From NCBI RefSeq assembly GCF_007845675.1, contig NZ_VOBR01000005.1:186001-250000 (forward strand): 64,000 nucleotides of DNA. Reading direction: 5' to 3'. Position 1 is the first letter of the stretch. Each line of letters starts with the position of its first letter. A model generated the notes under the pieces. The model was not told the origin of the DNA. It made no database searches and saw only the letters and a program-made list of their open reading frames with translations. This DNA comes from Lentzea tibetensis (GTDB taxonomy: Bacteria > Actinomycetota > Actinomycetes > Mycobacteriales > Pseudonocardiaceae). The position numbers were made by a program, and so were the translations under genes. This document shows, piece after piece, positions 22,301-26,684 of this stretch.

Positions 22301-25300
22301 AGATCGCCAAGGCGGCGGACGCGCGGTTGTTCGTGCTGGGACCGGACGGGAGGTTCACCGAGCACGGGAACAAGGCGACCGGCAAGCCGGTGCACGTCGT
22401 CCAGACCGCCGACGGGTACCACGCGACGATGGAGGACGTCCACATCGGACGGCCGGAGGTGTCGTACCCCGGTCCGACCAAGCTGGAGGTCCACAAGCAG
22501 CGGCGCACGGTGCACCGCGGCGAGTTCGAGATCGAGACGATCGCGGGTGTCCACCACGTCCGGATCTACACGGCCGTGGTCAACCCCTCGTTGTTCGACA
22601 TGTCCATGCCCGGAAAACAGACGTCCCCCTTCAAGGACATCCAGCAGGACGCGGACGGCAACCTGCGCATCGGGCCCGGCAACAACGCCCAGCTGTGGGC
22701 GGGCGCCGGACGTCCGCAGCGGGCGCTGCAGTGGCTGGCCAAGTACGAGCACACCGACGGCGGCAAGCCGATCAGCTCGACCAACCCGGCCGTCAAGCGC
22801 CCGGTGCTGCGCTCGTTCCTGGTGCCGCTGGACACGTTCACCGAGGTCACCGAGGGAGCCACGGTCGAGGGCGCACCCGGTGCGACAGCCGAGACGGACA
22901 CCTACAACGTCGACCAGCGCGGCGAGCCCAACCAGTTCGGCATCGGCGGCGCCCACCTGGACGAGCTGATCAAGCACGCGCAAAAGGGTTCGCTGATCAG
23001 CTACCCGTCGAACCCGGCGGAGGGCTTCGACCACGCCGACCGCGCCGGGCGGATCGTCTCGCCGAAGGAGCTGTACGGCCGGCTCGGCATCGGCGCCGAC
23101 TTCCGCACCGACGCGCTCGGCAAGGCCTACGACCCGTGGTTCTCCTGGGAGAAGCAGGCCGACGGCACGTGGAAGTTCGACGGCTTCCGCAACGACGCGC
23201 ACCGGCTGCACGAGATCGCCACCGAGCTGCGCGAGCACCACGTCACCTGGCAGCAGGGCAACCAGGACGTGTCTCTCGCGCTGATCGCACCGGACGCCGA
23301 GTCCATTCCCAACGCACGCGCCAGCCAGTCCACAAAGGACAACAGCTACGAGCAGCGGGTCAAGCGGCTCAACCAGTTCCTCAACGAGGTCGGGCCGGCG
23401 TCGGCGAACGTCGAGAAGATCACCACCGACGTGCTGTCCACGGCGCCGGACGCGCTGCGGCAGCACCTCGCCGCCAACGGTGCGCCAGACGTCGACGACG
23501 TCGCACTGCAGAAGGCGATCGCCAAGGTCACCCCCGAAGCCGCGCGCGACGCGGCGAGGGGCATCGACAACGCGATCAAGCTGATGAAGGGGAAGATCGA
23601 CTCCAGAGCGGAGCTGGAGACCCTGATCAGCACCGGGTTCAAGCCGAAGTCAGGAGCCGTCCGCACGTTCTCCGAGCACGTCATCGCCACCACCGTGAAC
23701 GACTTCGCCGCCAAGGTGGAACAGCACCCGGACCTGGCGTTGCTCGACGACGCCAGCCGCACCCGCGTGGCGACCGAGCTGAAGGGCCGGATGACAGCGG
23801 CGCTGACCGCCGAGTTCACGAACCTCGCGAGCCTGGACGGGGAGAAGAAGGGCGGTGCGAAGGCCGGCTGGCTCAGCGGGCACCGGCTCACCAAGTTCGG
23901 CGAGAACGTCGCGGGACACCTGACGAACCAGTCGGTACCCGGTGTCCAGGCGAACATCGATCCCGACCGGCTGGCCGCCGTGGCGCAGGACGAGGTGCTC
24001 GGCGAGGTCGTCACCGGCGCCCTGGACGCGTTCACCGGCAAGGACCTGGCCAGCACCAGTCCCGACCAGCTGAAGGCGGTCGTGTCGAACGAGGTGCTGC
24101 CCAAGCTGTCCGCCGACGTCGTCACCGAGCTGCGCGACAACAAGTCGCTGGCGCTGGCCGACCCCGGCTTCCGCGCGACCATGGCCACCGCCGTGGCGCA
24201 GAACGCGCACACGCGGGCCGACCAGGCACTCCAGGGGTTCACGTTCGACCCGGTCGATCCGGCCGAGGTGAACGAGATCATGGCCAAGGTGCCGGAGATC
24301 GCGAGCCAGGCGGAGATCGGCGCGCTGATCGCCGCCGACTCCGACCGGATCGGGCTCGACTTCAACACCAGGGTGCAGGGCGAGGCCGCCCCGTTCGAGA
24401 ACGCCTACCACCAGTGGAAGACCGAACGCCCGCAGGAGCTGGAACGCCAACGCGTGGCGGGCGCGCAGCTCAGCAACAGCATCAACAGCCCCGACCGCGA
24501 CGCACAGGTCGTCGTCGACCAGCTCATCGCGCTGTACCCGGAGCTCGGCCCGAAGTTCGCCGAGGTCGCCACCGCGCCGCAGCTCGAGCCGGGCCGGAAG
24601 CCGGGCGCGAAGACCCCGTACACCTTCTACGAGCACGCGCAGATGGTGCTGGGCCAGTACTTCACGCTCACCGTGAACGAGGATCCCGCCAACCGGCTCA
24701 TCAAGCCCGAGGTGCTGGCCAAGGCGATCCTGTTCCACGACATCGAGAAGAACAACGCCAAGAACCAGTTCGGCGACGGCCAGGGCAAGCACGACGCCGA
24801 GCCTGAGCACAAGCTCGCCGTGCAGATGATGGACCGCTACCGCGGGCTGTGGGGCGACGCGAAGCACGAGACCGAGTTCCAGGCCGCGAGGGCCGTCGTG
24901 GACTCCGACCCGTTCGGCTTCTACCTGCGCAACAAGATCTCCGCGGACGAGGCCTTCAGCTTCATCCACGACCTGTCGCAGAAGATCGCCCCTGGGAACC
25001 CGGCCGCCGCGCAGCAGCTGTTCCACGAGTTCCACCAGTACTACCAGGCCGATTTCTCGTCCTACACGACCAACAGCGTGTTCACCGACGCGGACGGCGT
25101 CGTCCAGCAGGGCCCGAACTCGTTCACCAGGATGTTCGAGCCCGGCGAGTTCGGCATCGAGCTCACCGGGGACGGCAGGCACTTCGAGTACGCCGCGAAC
25201 AGCGACGCCGCGAAGAAGATGCAGCAGCTGAGCGACATGTTCCGCGACGCGGACACGGTCGCGCAGCACCGCGACCGCATCCGGGGCGTCGACACCAGCG

Positions 25301-25701
25301 GGCCGGTGCCGCCGTCCGCACCGAAGCGGGCACCGAACACCGCGTCGGCTGATCCGGCGCGCGAGGTGCTGACCGTTCCTGGCAGTCCGGCGGCCGGTCC
25401 GTGGACCAGGCCGCAACAGCAGGCACCCACCTACACCGCACCACCCCCGGCGCACACCGGATACCCCGCGGCCCCGCAACCGCCCGCACCGACGGCACCC
25501 CCTCGGTGGACCCCGCTGCGCAGGCCGACCGAGCACGAGGTCGCCCAGTTCGCGGGCCAGTTCTGGCATCCGTTCACCGTCGCGATGTCGATCGTCGGCA
25601 TGCTGCACCAAGGGTACGGCGACGCGGACATCGCGCGGCAGTTCAACGTCCACATCGCACAGGTCCAGCAGTACCGCTGGTGGCTGACCCCGCACCGCTG
25701 A
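7390..25701 (+). CDS. Giant multidomain putative ESX effector/polymorphic toxin (6,103 residues)
   Basis: One uninterrupted reading frame from an ATG preceded by GGAGAAAA. Domains seen in order: helical ESX-like head (about 40-140); Gly/Pro collagen-like and Pro/Asn-rich stalk (145-975); TcdA/TcdB-type glycosyltransferase (about 1090-1385) with QIHFAWFG and the DXD motif in GGVYVDVDI (D1215, D1217); metzincin 1 (about 1490-1725) with HETLHYLGVPDE (H1656); GT-A-like domain (about 1855-2300) with a DFD motif; roughly six related beta-rich modules (about 2595-4090); coiled coil (about 4095-4425); Pro/Ser/Thr linker; metzincin 2 (about 4650-4900) with HEVGHFLGLQDE (H4817); an unassigned module with RSFLVPLD and NQFGI segments (about 5015-5305); long helical region; HD-type domain (about 5745-5955; H5749, H5783-D5784); short HTH-like tail. 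Catalytic motifs look intact in several domains, so a secreted multi-enzyme toxin is likely; targets are unknown. No signal peptide; last gene of the ESX operon. Confidence 0.88.
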   Translation: MAKGNANPNPSPSGNPNANPAPPPPAPPAGIGTGGPTGNSGFSMSDSSMSGLQSKAGDLQSRLSTISGGLRGLNLGTNSLGPIGLFAVPSLNASNDNAIAQADRGAKAFGDVQAGLKATANTAVSTDTNNSSSIKSIDTSTNYKPPPNGGVNVPVAPRPGGPNVSAPPVVPGGPVGGPGGVKGPGGPNVSQTPNIKGGPVGTPSGVKGPGGPNVSQAPNIKGGPVGAPSGVQGPGGPNVSQAPNVKGGGPVGAPGGVKGPGGPGVSAPPVVGAGGVPGGKPGAAPGGKGVGPIPNVSGATGGIPGGKPGTGPVGGPVGAVPAVSGGTNAPGGKPGAPGGKGVGPVPTLPGAANAVPGGKPGIPGPGAPGAPGVAPGVGGKSGGVPGVPGAAPGVPGVPGAKPGVTPTAPGPQSAVTSPSAGGPRNISSALGAGVAPPAANAGVAPPMAPGASPAAGATGDRSSKFVAPGTGKGVFDAPKPPTPDSTITKAPPGSASTPPPAPKPGGVTPPSTPGVPGATSPAPGATSPAPGAQSAVTTPSTGGPRGGVTPAPNPAVSPAANAGVAPPMAPGASPAAGAGGDRSSKFVAPGTGKGVFDAPKPPTPDSTITKAPPSSPSVPQAAPPNANTAPPPVQSRPRPAAPPVNTPPVNAPNLNTPPANSPSANIPPTSAPPAAPSTNANTTPPATTPNPSAAPPPVQSRPAPVNPPVAAPNPNAPSVNPPATNAPPVSAPAANAPAVNPPGTNVPPVNAPGTNAPGTNAPPVNTPATNTPSVNTPNTPSVNAPNVNTPPVNTPATNAPSINTPNTAPPATTPNPNAAPPPVQSRPAPANPPNTNAPAVNPPASNAPPINAPAANTPAVNPPGTNVPPVNPPGTNAPPVNPPGTNVPPVNTPGTNAPPAGAPPVSAPPVSAPPANTGVTPDIAVAPPVMTRPAPGTSRGINTGANPGTSVNPPVNVIPATSPAAAPYQAQPRSGGGSKRAKLKKWLGIDKIAGLFKPKPGTSAPTVTPVAPPAPQNAWQPLLNPNADLTTANVQDLQTKISEAVVGGKPAKARVLINRLTPGSNLHTQLTQHYNNEVAANPDPAKVEVPKQIHFAWFGPTPQPGAVEGMLAWAAEVGNTNGDWKATLWTDSSSANWNPAVVQQLTDAGIEINSTAPDLVNQLSNDVQNRAQNPNQTTLNQIYDAAKADDAKAYNLAADIARYAVLANAGGVYVDVDIRPGSVSLNNIGDMSMRPDDVPLFAPRLRDQQSVQNALGDPGANLTPGNVNNAADIRYSAGELNNNFIVAPPNSDFINAFADTIPKKYEALQNLVGPAKLPGELKNQAPDVSGPNVLIDGSLAPSTGLIGSFTADPGNLDLGINLSYMPHPVPMVGKTDYQALFDPDIKNAWTGLEWVTPESENQLDTDITPAPSSRPAPSADTSTTVAPPQERAAPAPAATPAPDTTANQNPNIPAAPPPPPPATTAPPKVKSGGAPPPLAPPTPDAHQGKDVRGDESWRHDPAKTADWFAANDPVSPDAWADRRDGANVRTVDTVVADVTTDSTPSNIKSYQGLINYDLSRIEVAPGKFVQEYTVKVHLQPGANVDPAVVQQVRDNASNGVNSLLNQGFRLPSGDQFHLNLEFTDNAADAHTTIEVGDANTDQLHWNPSASPEVLAHETLHYLGVPDEYSDSTRVFLNHDTSSGVHAGDGGMMGADVLGTDPGLRPRHLWLIENTANSQVMVPDTRLDTPGPATTPQPRPDAQPAPSSRPAPVSDFDSDVEAGPSKKPRFESPDADVEMATQPDTQPDSQADTQPGPADSDAAVDAVADQIRTLSLSDVQHTVHNQAFADLATGPVSLPTKEGYLADLKNSVGNNNPPSFVVNMIVGHGQLGDLDAVIDSVVQNAGDLDGKIAIVIGVNGRVGQDADMAAALNDANTAISTRTEPIALVQLPTIAANADFPFGDMRNQTMTSPATQFAVGALKGNGTHPYLAIQDFDPASRAVPSGEHVFSHVAQSLNSPDIGPSRPLMVSGGYRVGDPAQLVADTTARIDRRVAAIDTRVPQIEAQLDQPNLGKRVEKSLQKELGDLTKEKAQLEKARTKVNEDGFAAKFEQAIKDDMDARQRQAETHPLLPYAPEPNLFVDAVVPLVDPSVRFGNAGAEFTGLGKTMNDFNGRELVDIHTTDNGPAADPESIRSLIETDAQNNRNPVRGPVFTADFVSGAVETDLSRLAMGLAVDGKVPQTHAALPNVMDRYFGADNPRDAKAAKGDTKFANMRDKFSDRPHLQREPLRPGAWNPPAADSKALGGQAHNTLNQTVSTPLPGDFADVHAGIDPQHKTVTALNVAMSDNKAAVTRKFGQLQNEVLPTAPPPRPDGLFQAVHDARGNPANSSPVALRADATRGAANASTALNSDIAKFMQDNQFSNGDLVNAFVEHGPAPQPAIPPAWRGDGDVAIENNTDGDVTMDAQEDVDARAEIEAQRAANARDLAGRMIATQIKAPLVIHNADGSTTTLDPFGRKQPRPESALHIDAVVDADGKTSYRPHTADPAPRTRPAPGTSTSTTPQAPIPMVPLGASANPAVTPNPATPAVVQNPAVVQPPANPGPVLPNQNLPAFFQDSKALGTIAPTSVNGGPEVTAAVTGLVPPARGVAPQGIDKIAPALEQNLESFLGNGRDFQIKVGNNWFEANVKATMGTGTDGTLADPKTKVDLTTQSGNATAQTGTIGTSNDVGGAVNITTGVGPYASIAGKASLATPVTSTTTGTSTADQRAIRSGENSTSATVPVTYTVTLTDAQGNQVGTPVTTAPQDVTLQIPQDLSTMTPPDPSLTEVAPAAGWGAKLEHPAPEAITDIDTAKAFREISENLHPSVTRLGAPGRAALQDFLDPTTIRDNLGAALNGWVTSPDLVSPHGSRGGVVRMRAVPLSVELVGTNPTTVLRLHESTSTSVGQSASTKSGFDASVTVGGGAAVAGQVGGTAGATAGYSAKTTESSNAGTSTTAKTGIQIKGDTGLYQVKMRLEFETPHGRAVHVPATGHVRVGLPEASAATLPVPPGTQPGLATPTPSPKFPPPYLASAAAAGNVKVGTFAPAAEVQSQVENALKNIPGFEHFVPSFATNSDPRASGKNMQDLADQLANQRKLTTELSPAALKSQMDSLLGSGVQVQLKKQGNATNDFVNITVKARVTNPVHLGQADARNVRGAASTGPKLDSSTATQKGWNAGVEGKVVIPSASGGTSATPTPTVGAKYNSSTATKTTAGPSVSSTQLNVGSPNAQLFQHDVTFDVEVTTFSRNRAWVKRVTPGSPFRQVPEPRTVAKTGVNLPAITGQVNLWVSDSSAMSSDPVVFTPGAPTTTTTVNPPDIQTLLTTPKPPAPQILHVEAVANTETVKNAAIAALNSAAHGDSAITVPGTEARNRIDKLFSPENIKANLPALASKGMTEGGMKYGRRVNDRTGAIGMSVQLGNPKLVSISDDTGTENAHSGGFKAGDSKTGAQSVDLTAGLNTPMRPTKGAVGAGALGATAKWTPWSKSSTEATEIGGNVDRNRVTPAGGRTVLVQMDADITVVGESRAGNTLHKGTPNVAGSVVNLPGGVFVRVSEDVARDMGVLPDVGNHTPANHGTMAPPATLRPNEPGALGLGLVEQAPDLTNLVPQLKTDLGDLGADLLPPSVLNDSMNNLQRITDLTSDASVKALVDSALDGGVPLLVHDPGVFGKDTYQVTLKATLGTPTFNGAVNDGVEIEHTTSGTHKVSDGKGKGTGWGVGLKVPGTALPSTGNPNLSGNVGLVGAANIGQAHSNSTTDSTTKQVGHLRAGTGPAVRYTVPVTFELVVEKGNTEVGSATSGQVDMSVRTLADNQKITAPAPAPFTATPIDKTPAHGDPVHALAWQQAGPAPGADPAVLPPSASVENLRGAKALQDAAVRALTNAGANAGITGKGTGSMNALQSGLSLESLQPNLPGMLDGALEVPGLHEAALTVSQHANVKVYAKLVNPRLDALSDGVNLENPRTTVSTTSSEAKHTETGDVSLGAATGGVSSKAPDIGFSTGGAEIRHGSEDSSAVSGGSTHNKTNNLKPQGRTGLVQFDVEYRVVADLGNGRVGVVDLNVPGSAQVRMLAADAEAALNRPMPPELDAAQTGVKDAAKAWRDAEVAADNVRHDAQGTINDLAPGIQQAATDVLDRTGDLDAAEQGVTDATRELGPRQTEHDTALRDLDDAQTAADTAARTEHNRELAATLANQSLTGAGIEVGLTADALAAINERVTGATTDLGNAQTAVHSAQQAVDNHVPGTPPDAVGTRLADDLRNARSTRDAAQTRLNDLQGRAANAQTSYDQAVLGQGVAQQQANQAATDLEQARTDHATRLVDLGTAQANLDTAANNLRDAQNNAQQARAARDQAQQAHDAAVQAQQGIVAQFNAVEAQVNQARANADTAQGAWWQAKTAVEQEVQNYNNPPAAPAVPSTSTTQNTPNIPSTPNVPSTATNPSTPTIPSTSTNTPSAPNAPAGPSTRSAPMTRPAPTTRGPSSPAASVPPPAPASPDVAPVSVSPDMTPASRGPSPERSFDFTPGTTSLTPQQSAEIDALAADLTEATAKRAGLGYQPPKVEVSGSNAPVVKAALTDELGDLVAVTVAEGGRPDAADVHVDWDLKRPEGYVPPEPPKSEKVTDTVITSDKPQAPHPILGDESWRHSTAPTADWARPDNPVPANDIRQARDYAPISTVRSEDGGVLTSSTVKPGEIKLDAWRGPIAYDKRTFEVDGTKVQDYTVKIYLDRTGPDADALMARTQSGVESLFNQGHRLPSGDQFHVTVEFTNNPAEAHGHITITKPDGRANQLNWPVDTDPRRLAHEVGHFLGLQDEYFETDGAKPVFQHSHGKTVTHTDGTVEIVGTGRVAHDNAPMTDGIDAPDVEIKPRNLWLIETRSNALASPNLMLPTAFDTSVGLPGAPVTPNQQTMLDKHGAITADVSGGSLVNALAATMAPDNPNAQQDLVAKMAGKTDIDQIAKAADARLFVLGPDGRFTEHGNKATGKPVHVVQTADGYHATMEDVHIGRPEVSYPGPTKLEVHKQRRTVHRGEFEIETIAGVHHVRIYTAVVNPSLFDMSMPGKQTSPFKDIQQDADGNLRIGPGNNAQLWAGAGRPQRALQWLAKYEHTDGGKPISSTNPAVKRPVLRSFLVPLDTFTEVTEGATVEGAPGATAETDTYNVDQRGEPNQFGIGGAHLDELIKHAQKGSLISYPSNPAEGFDHADRAGRIVSPKELYGRLGIGADFRTDALGKAYDPWFSWEKQADGTWKFDGFRNDAHRLHEIATELREHHVTWQQGNQDVSLALIAPDAESIPNARASQSTKDNSYEQRVKRLNQFLNEVGPASANVEKITTDVLSTAPDALRQHLAANGAPDVDDVALQKAIAKVTPEAARDAARGIDNAIKLMKGKIDSRAELETLISTGFKPKSGAVRTFSEHVIATTVNDFAAKVEQHPDLALLDDASRTRVATELKGRMTAALTAEFTNLASLDGEKKGGAKAGWLSGHRLTKFGENVAGHLTNQSVPGVQANIDPDRLAAVAQDEVLGEVVTGALDAFTGKDLASTSPDQLKAVVSNEVLPKLSADVVTELRDNKSLALADPGFRATMATAVAQNAHTRADQALQGFTFDPVDPAEVNEIMAKVPEIASQAEIGALIAADSDRIGLDFNTRVQGEAAPFENAYHQWKTERPQELERQRVAGAQLSNSINSPDRDAQVVVDQLIALYPELGPKFAEVATAPQLEPGRKPGAKTPYTFYEHAQMVLGQYFTLTVNEDPANRLIKPEVLAKAILFHDIEKNNAKNQFGDGQGKHDAEPEHKLAVQMMDRYRGLWGDAKHETEFQAARAVVDSDPFGFYLRNKISADEAFSFIHDLSQKIAPGNPAAAQQLFHEFHQYYQADFSSYTTNSVFTDADGVVQQGPNSFTRMFEPGEFGIELTGDGRHFEYAANSDAAKKMQQLSDMFRDADTVAQHRDRIRGVDTSGPVPPSAPKRAPNTASADPAREVLTVPGSPAAGPWTRPQQQAPTYTAPPPAHTGYPAAPQPPAPTAPPRWTPLRRPTEHEVAQFAGQFWHPFTVAMSIVGMLHQGYGDADIARQFNVHIAQVQQYRWWLTPHR
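8701..9226 (+). repeat. Direct repeat of ~160 bp within the proline-rich stalk
   Basis: A block at about 8701-8863 recurs at about 9064-9226, offset by 363 bases (121 codons), with only scattered silent or conservative differences. It encodes the segment containing GVAPPMAPGASPAAGA, DRSSKFVAPGTGKGVFDAP and TPDSTITKAPP. The in-frame offset shows the stalk grew by duplication. Smaller Pro/Asn repeats (for example the PPVQSRPAP motif) follow between about 9280 and 10130. Confidence 0.85.
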
Positions 25702-25707
25702 ACGACA

Positions 25708-25752
25708 TCAGGGCCGCATTCACAACGCTGAACGTTGCGAATGCGGCCCTGA
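25708..25752. terminator. Strong bidirectional terminator hairpin between convergent genes
   Basis: A near-perfect inverted repeat: 14 paired bases at 25708-25721 with 25739-25752, then, after one mismatch, five further pairs (CAACG/CGTTG) closing a five-base loop. It lies seven bases after the stop of the giant gene and 13 bases before the stop of the convergent minus-strand gene, so it can end transcription from both sides. It lacks a long T-run, as is common for actinomycete terminators. Confidence 0.85.
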
Positions 25753-25765
25753 CGGCACTTCGAGG

Positions 25766-26638
25766 TCAGGCGGTGGCCAGGTACTCGGTCGCCGCGCAGC
25801 CGACGGGGCCGCCGTTGTGGATGGTGTGCCGGAACTCGCGCTCCGTCGAGCCGGTGGAGTTGATCCGCTGCGCGTACCACGAGCGGAGCACCTCGAACTG
25901 GCAGTTCGGCGTCACCGACGAGAACCCGACGACGTACGCGGCGGTCAGCGGGTTCGCGTTGTTCCACGTCTTGCCCGCGCTCCCACCTGAGGGCACGTAG
26001 CCGGTCGAGAACGAGGTGTTCGTCGTCTTGGCCGACAGCAGGACTTCCGCCGTGCAGGCGATCGAACCCAGGTTGTGCACGGTGAAGTAGAACTCACGCT
26101 CACCACCGGGCTGCTCGACGTACCACTCGCGGGTGGTCTCGAACTGGCACGCCGCGGAGTTCGTGGCACCGTTGGGCGCGAAGCCGACGACGTAGGTCGC
26201 GTTCGCCGGGTTGGCGTTGTTCCAGTGGAAGGTCTTGTACCCGTTGGAGTCGATCCCACCGGACGACCACGACGCGGTCTTCGGCAGCCCGTACAGGTTG
26301 ATGTCGGTGGCGCACGCGATGCCGCCGACGTTCTTGATGGTCCACCAGAACTCGCGCTCGCCGCCGTACTGCTGCGCGTACCAGGTCTTGATGACCTCGA
26401 ACTGGCAGTCCGCGGTCGTGCTCGCGCCCTTCGGGGACAGGCCGACGACGTAAGACGTGGTGTGCGGGTTGGCGTTGTTCCAGTGCCAGGTCTGCGTACC
26501 GCCCGCGGCGATGGTGCCGGAGTAGAACGCGGCCTGCGTCTGCACGTCGCCTGCGGCGGCCGGTGCGGCCGACGCGACCGGAGCGGTCAACGCGCCCGCC
26601 GCCACCACGAGGGCGAGTGCACCGAAGAGTTTCTTCAT
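25766..26638 (-). CDS. Secreted protein with three ~85-residue repeats
   Basis: A 290-residue protein with a Sec signal peptide (MKKLFGALALVVAAGALTAP, then cleavage near ASA-AP). The mature part is three tandem repeats, each carrying a WNNANP segment, a YVVG strand, a CQFE motif, a WY pair, GEREF or EREF, and a second cysteine near the end; the paired cysteines suggest one disulfide per repeat. The alternating strand pattern suggests small beta-sandwich units. I do not recognise the family. Its promoter must lie in the 46-bp gap or in the 3' end of the upstream SARP gene, so co-transcription with that regulator is possible. An extracellular or cell-surface role is inferred from the signal peptide. 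Confidence 0.8.
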   Translation of the reverse strand: MKKLFGALALVVAAGALTAPVASAAPAAAGDVQTQAAFYSGTIAAGGTQTWHWNNANPHTTSYVVGLSPKGASTTADCQFEVIKTWYAQQYGGEREFWWTIKNVGGIACATDINLYGLPKTASWSSGGIDSNGYKTFHWNNANPANATYVVGFAPNGATNSAACQFETTREWYVEQPGGEREFYFTVHNLGSIACTAEVLLSAKTTNTSFSTGYVPSGGSAGKTWNNANPLTAAYVVGFSSVTPNCQFEVLRSWYAQRINSTGSTEREFRHTIHNGGPVGCAATEYLATA

Positions 26639-26684
26639 CGCGTGTTCCGTTCACTGGAGGTGAAGCTGACACGCACAGTCAGGG

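Noticed and set aside
16030-23466. Antisense open frame of 2,478 codons opposite the giant gene
   Set aside because: Same artefact: no motif, no ribosome site, composition unlike a protein, while the plus-strand frame shows clear domains.
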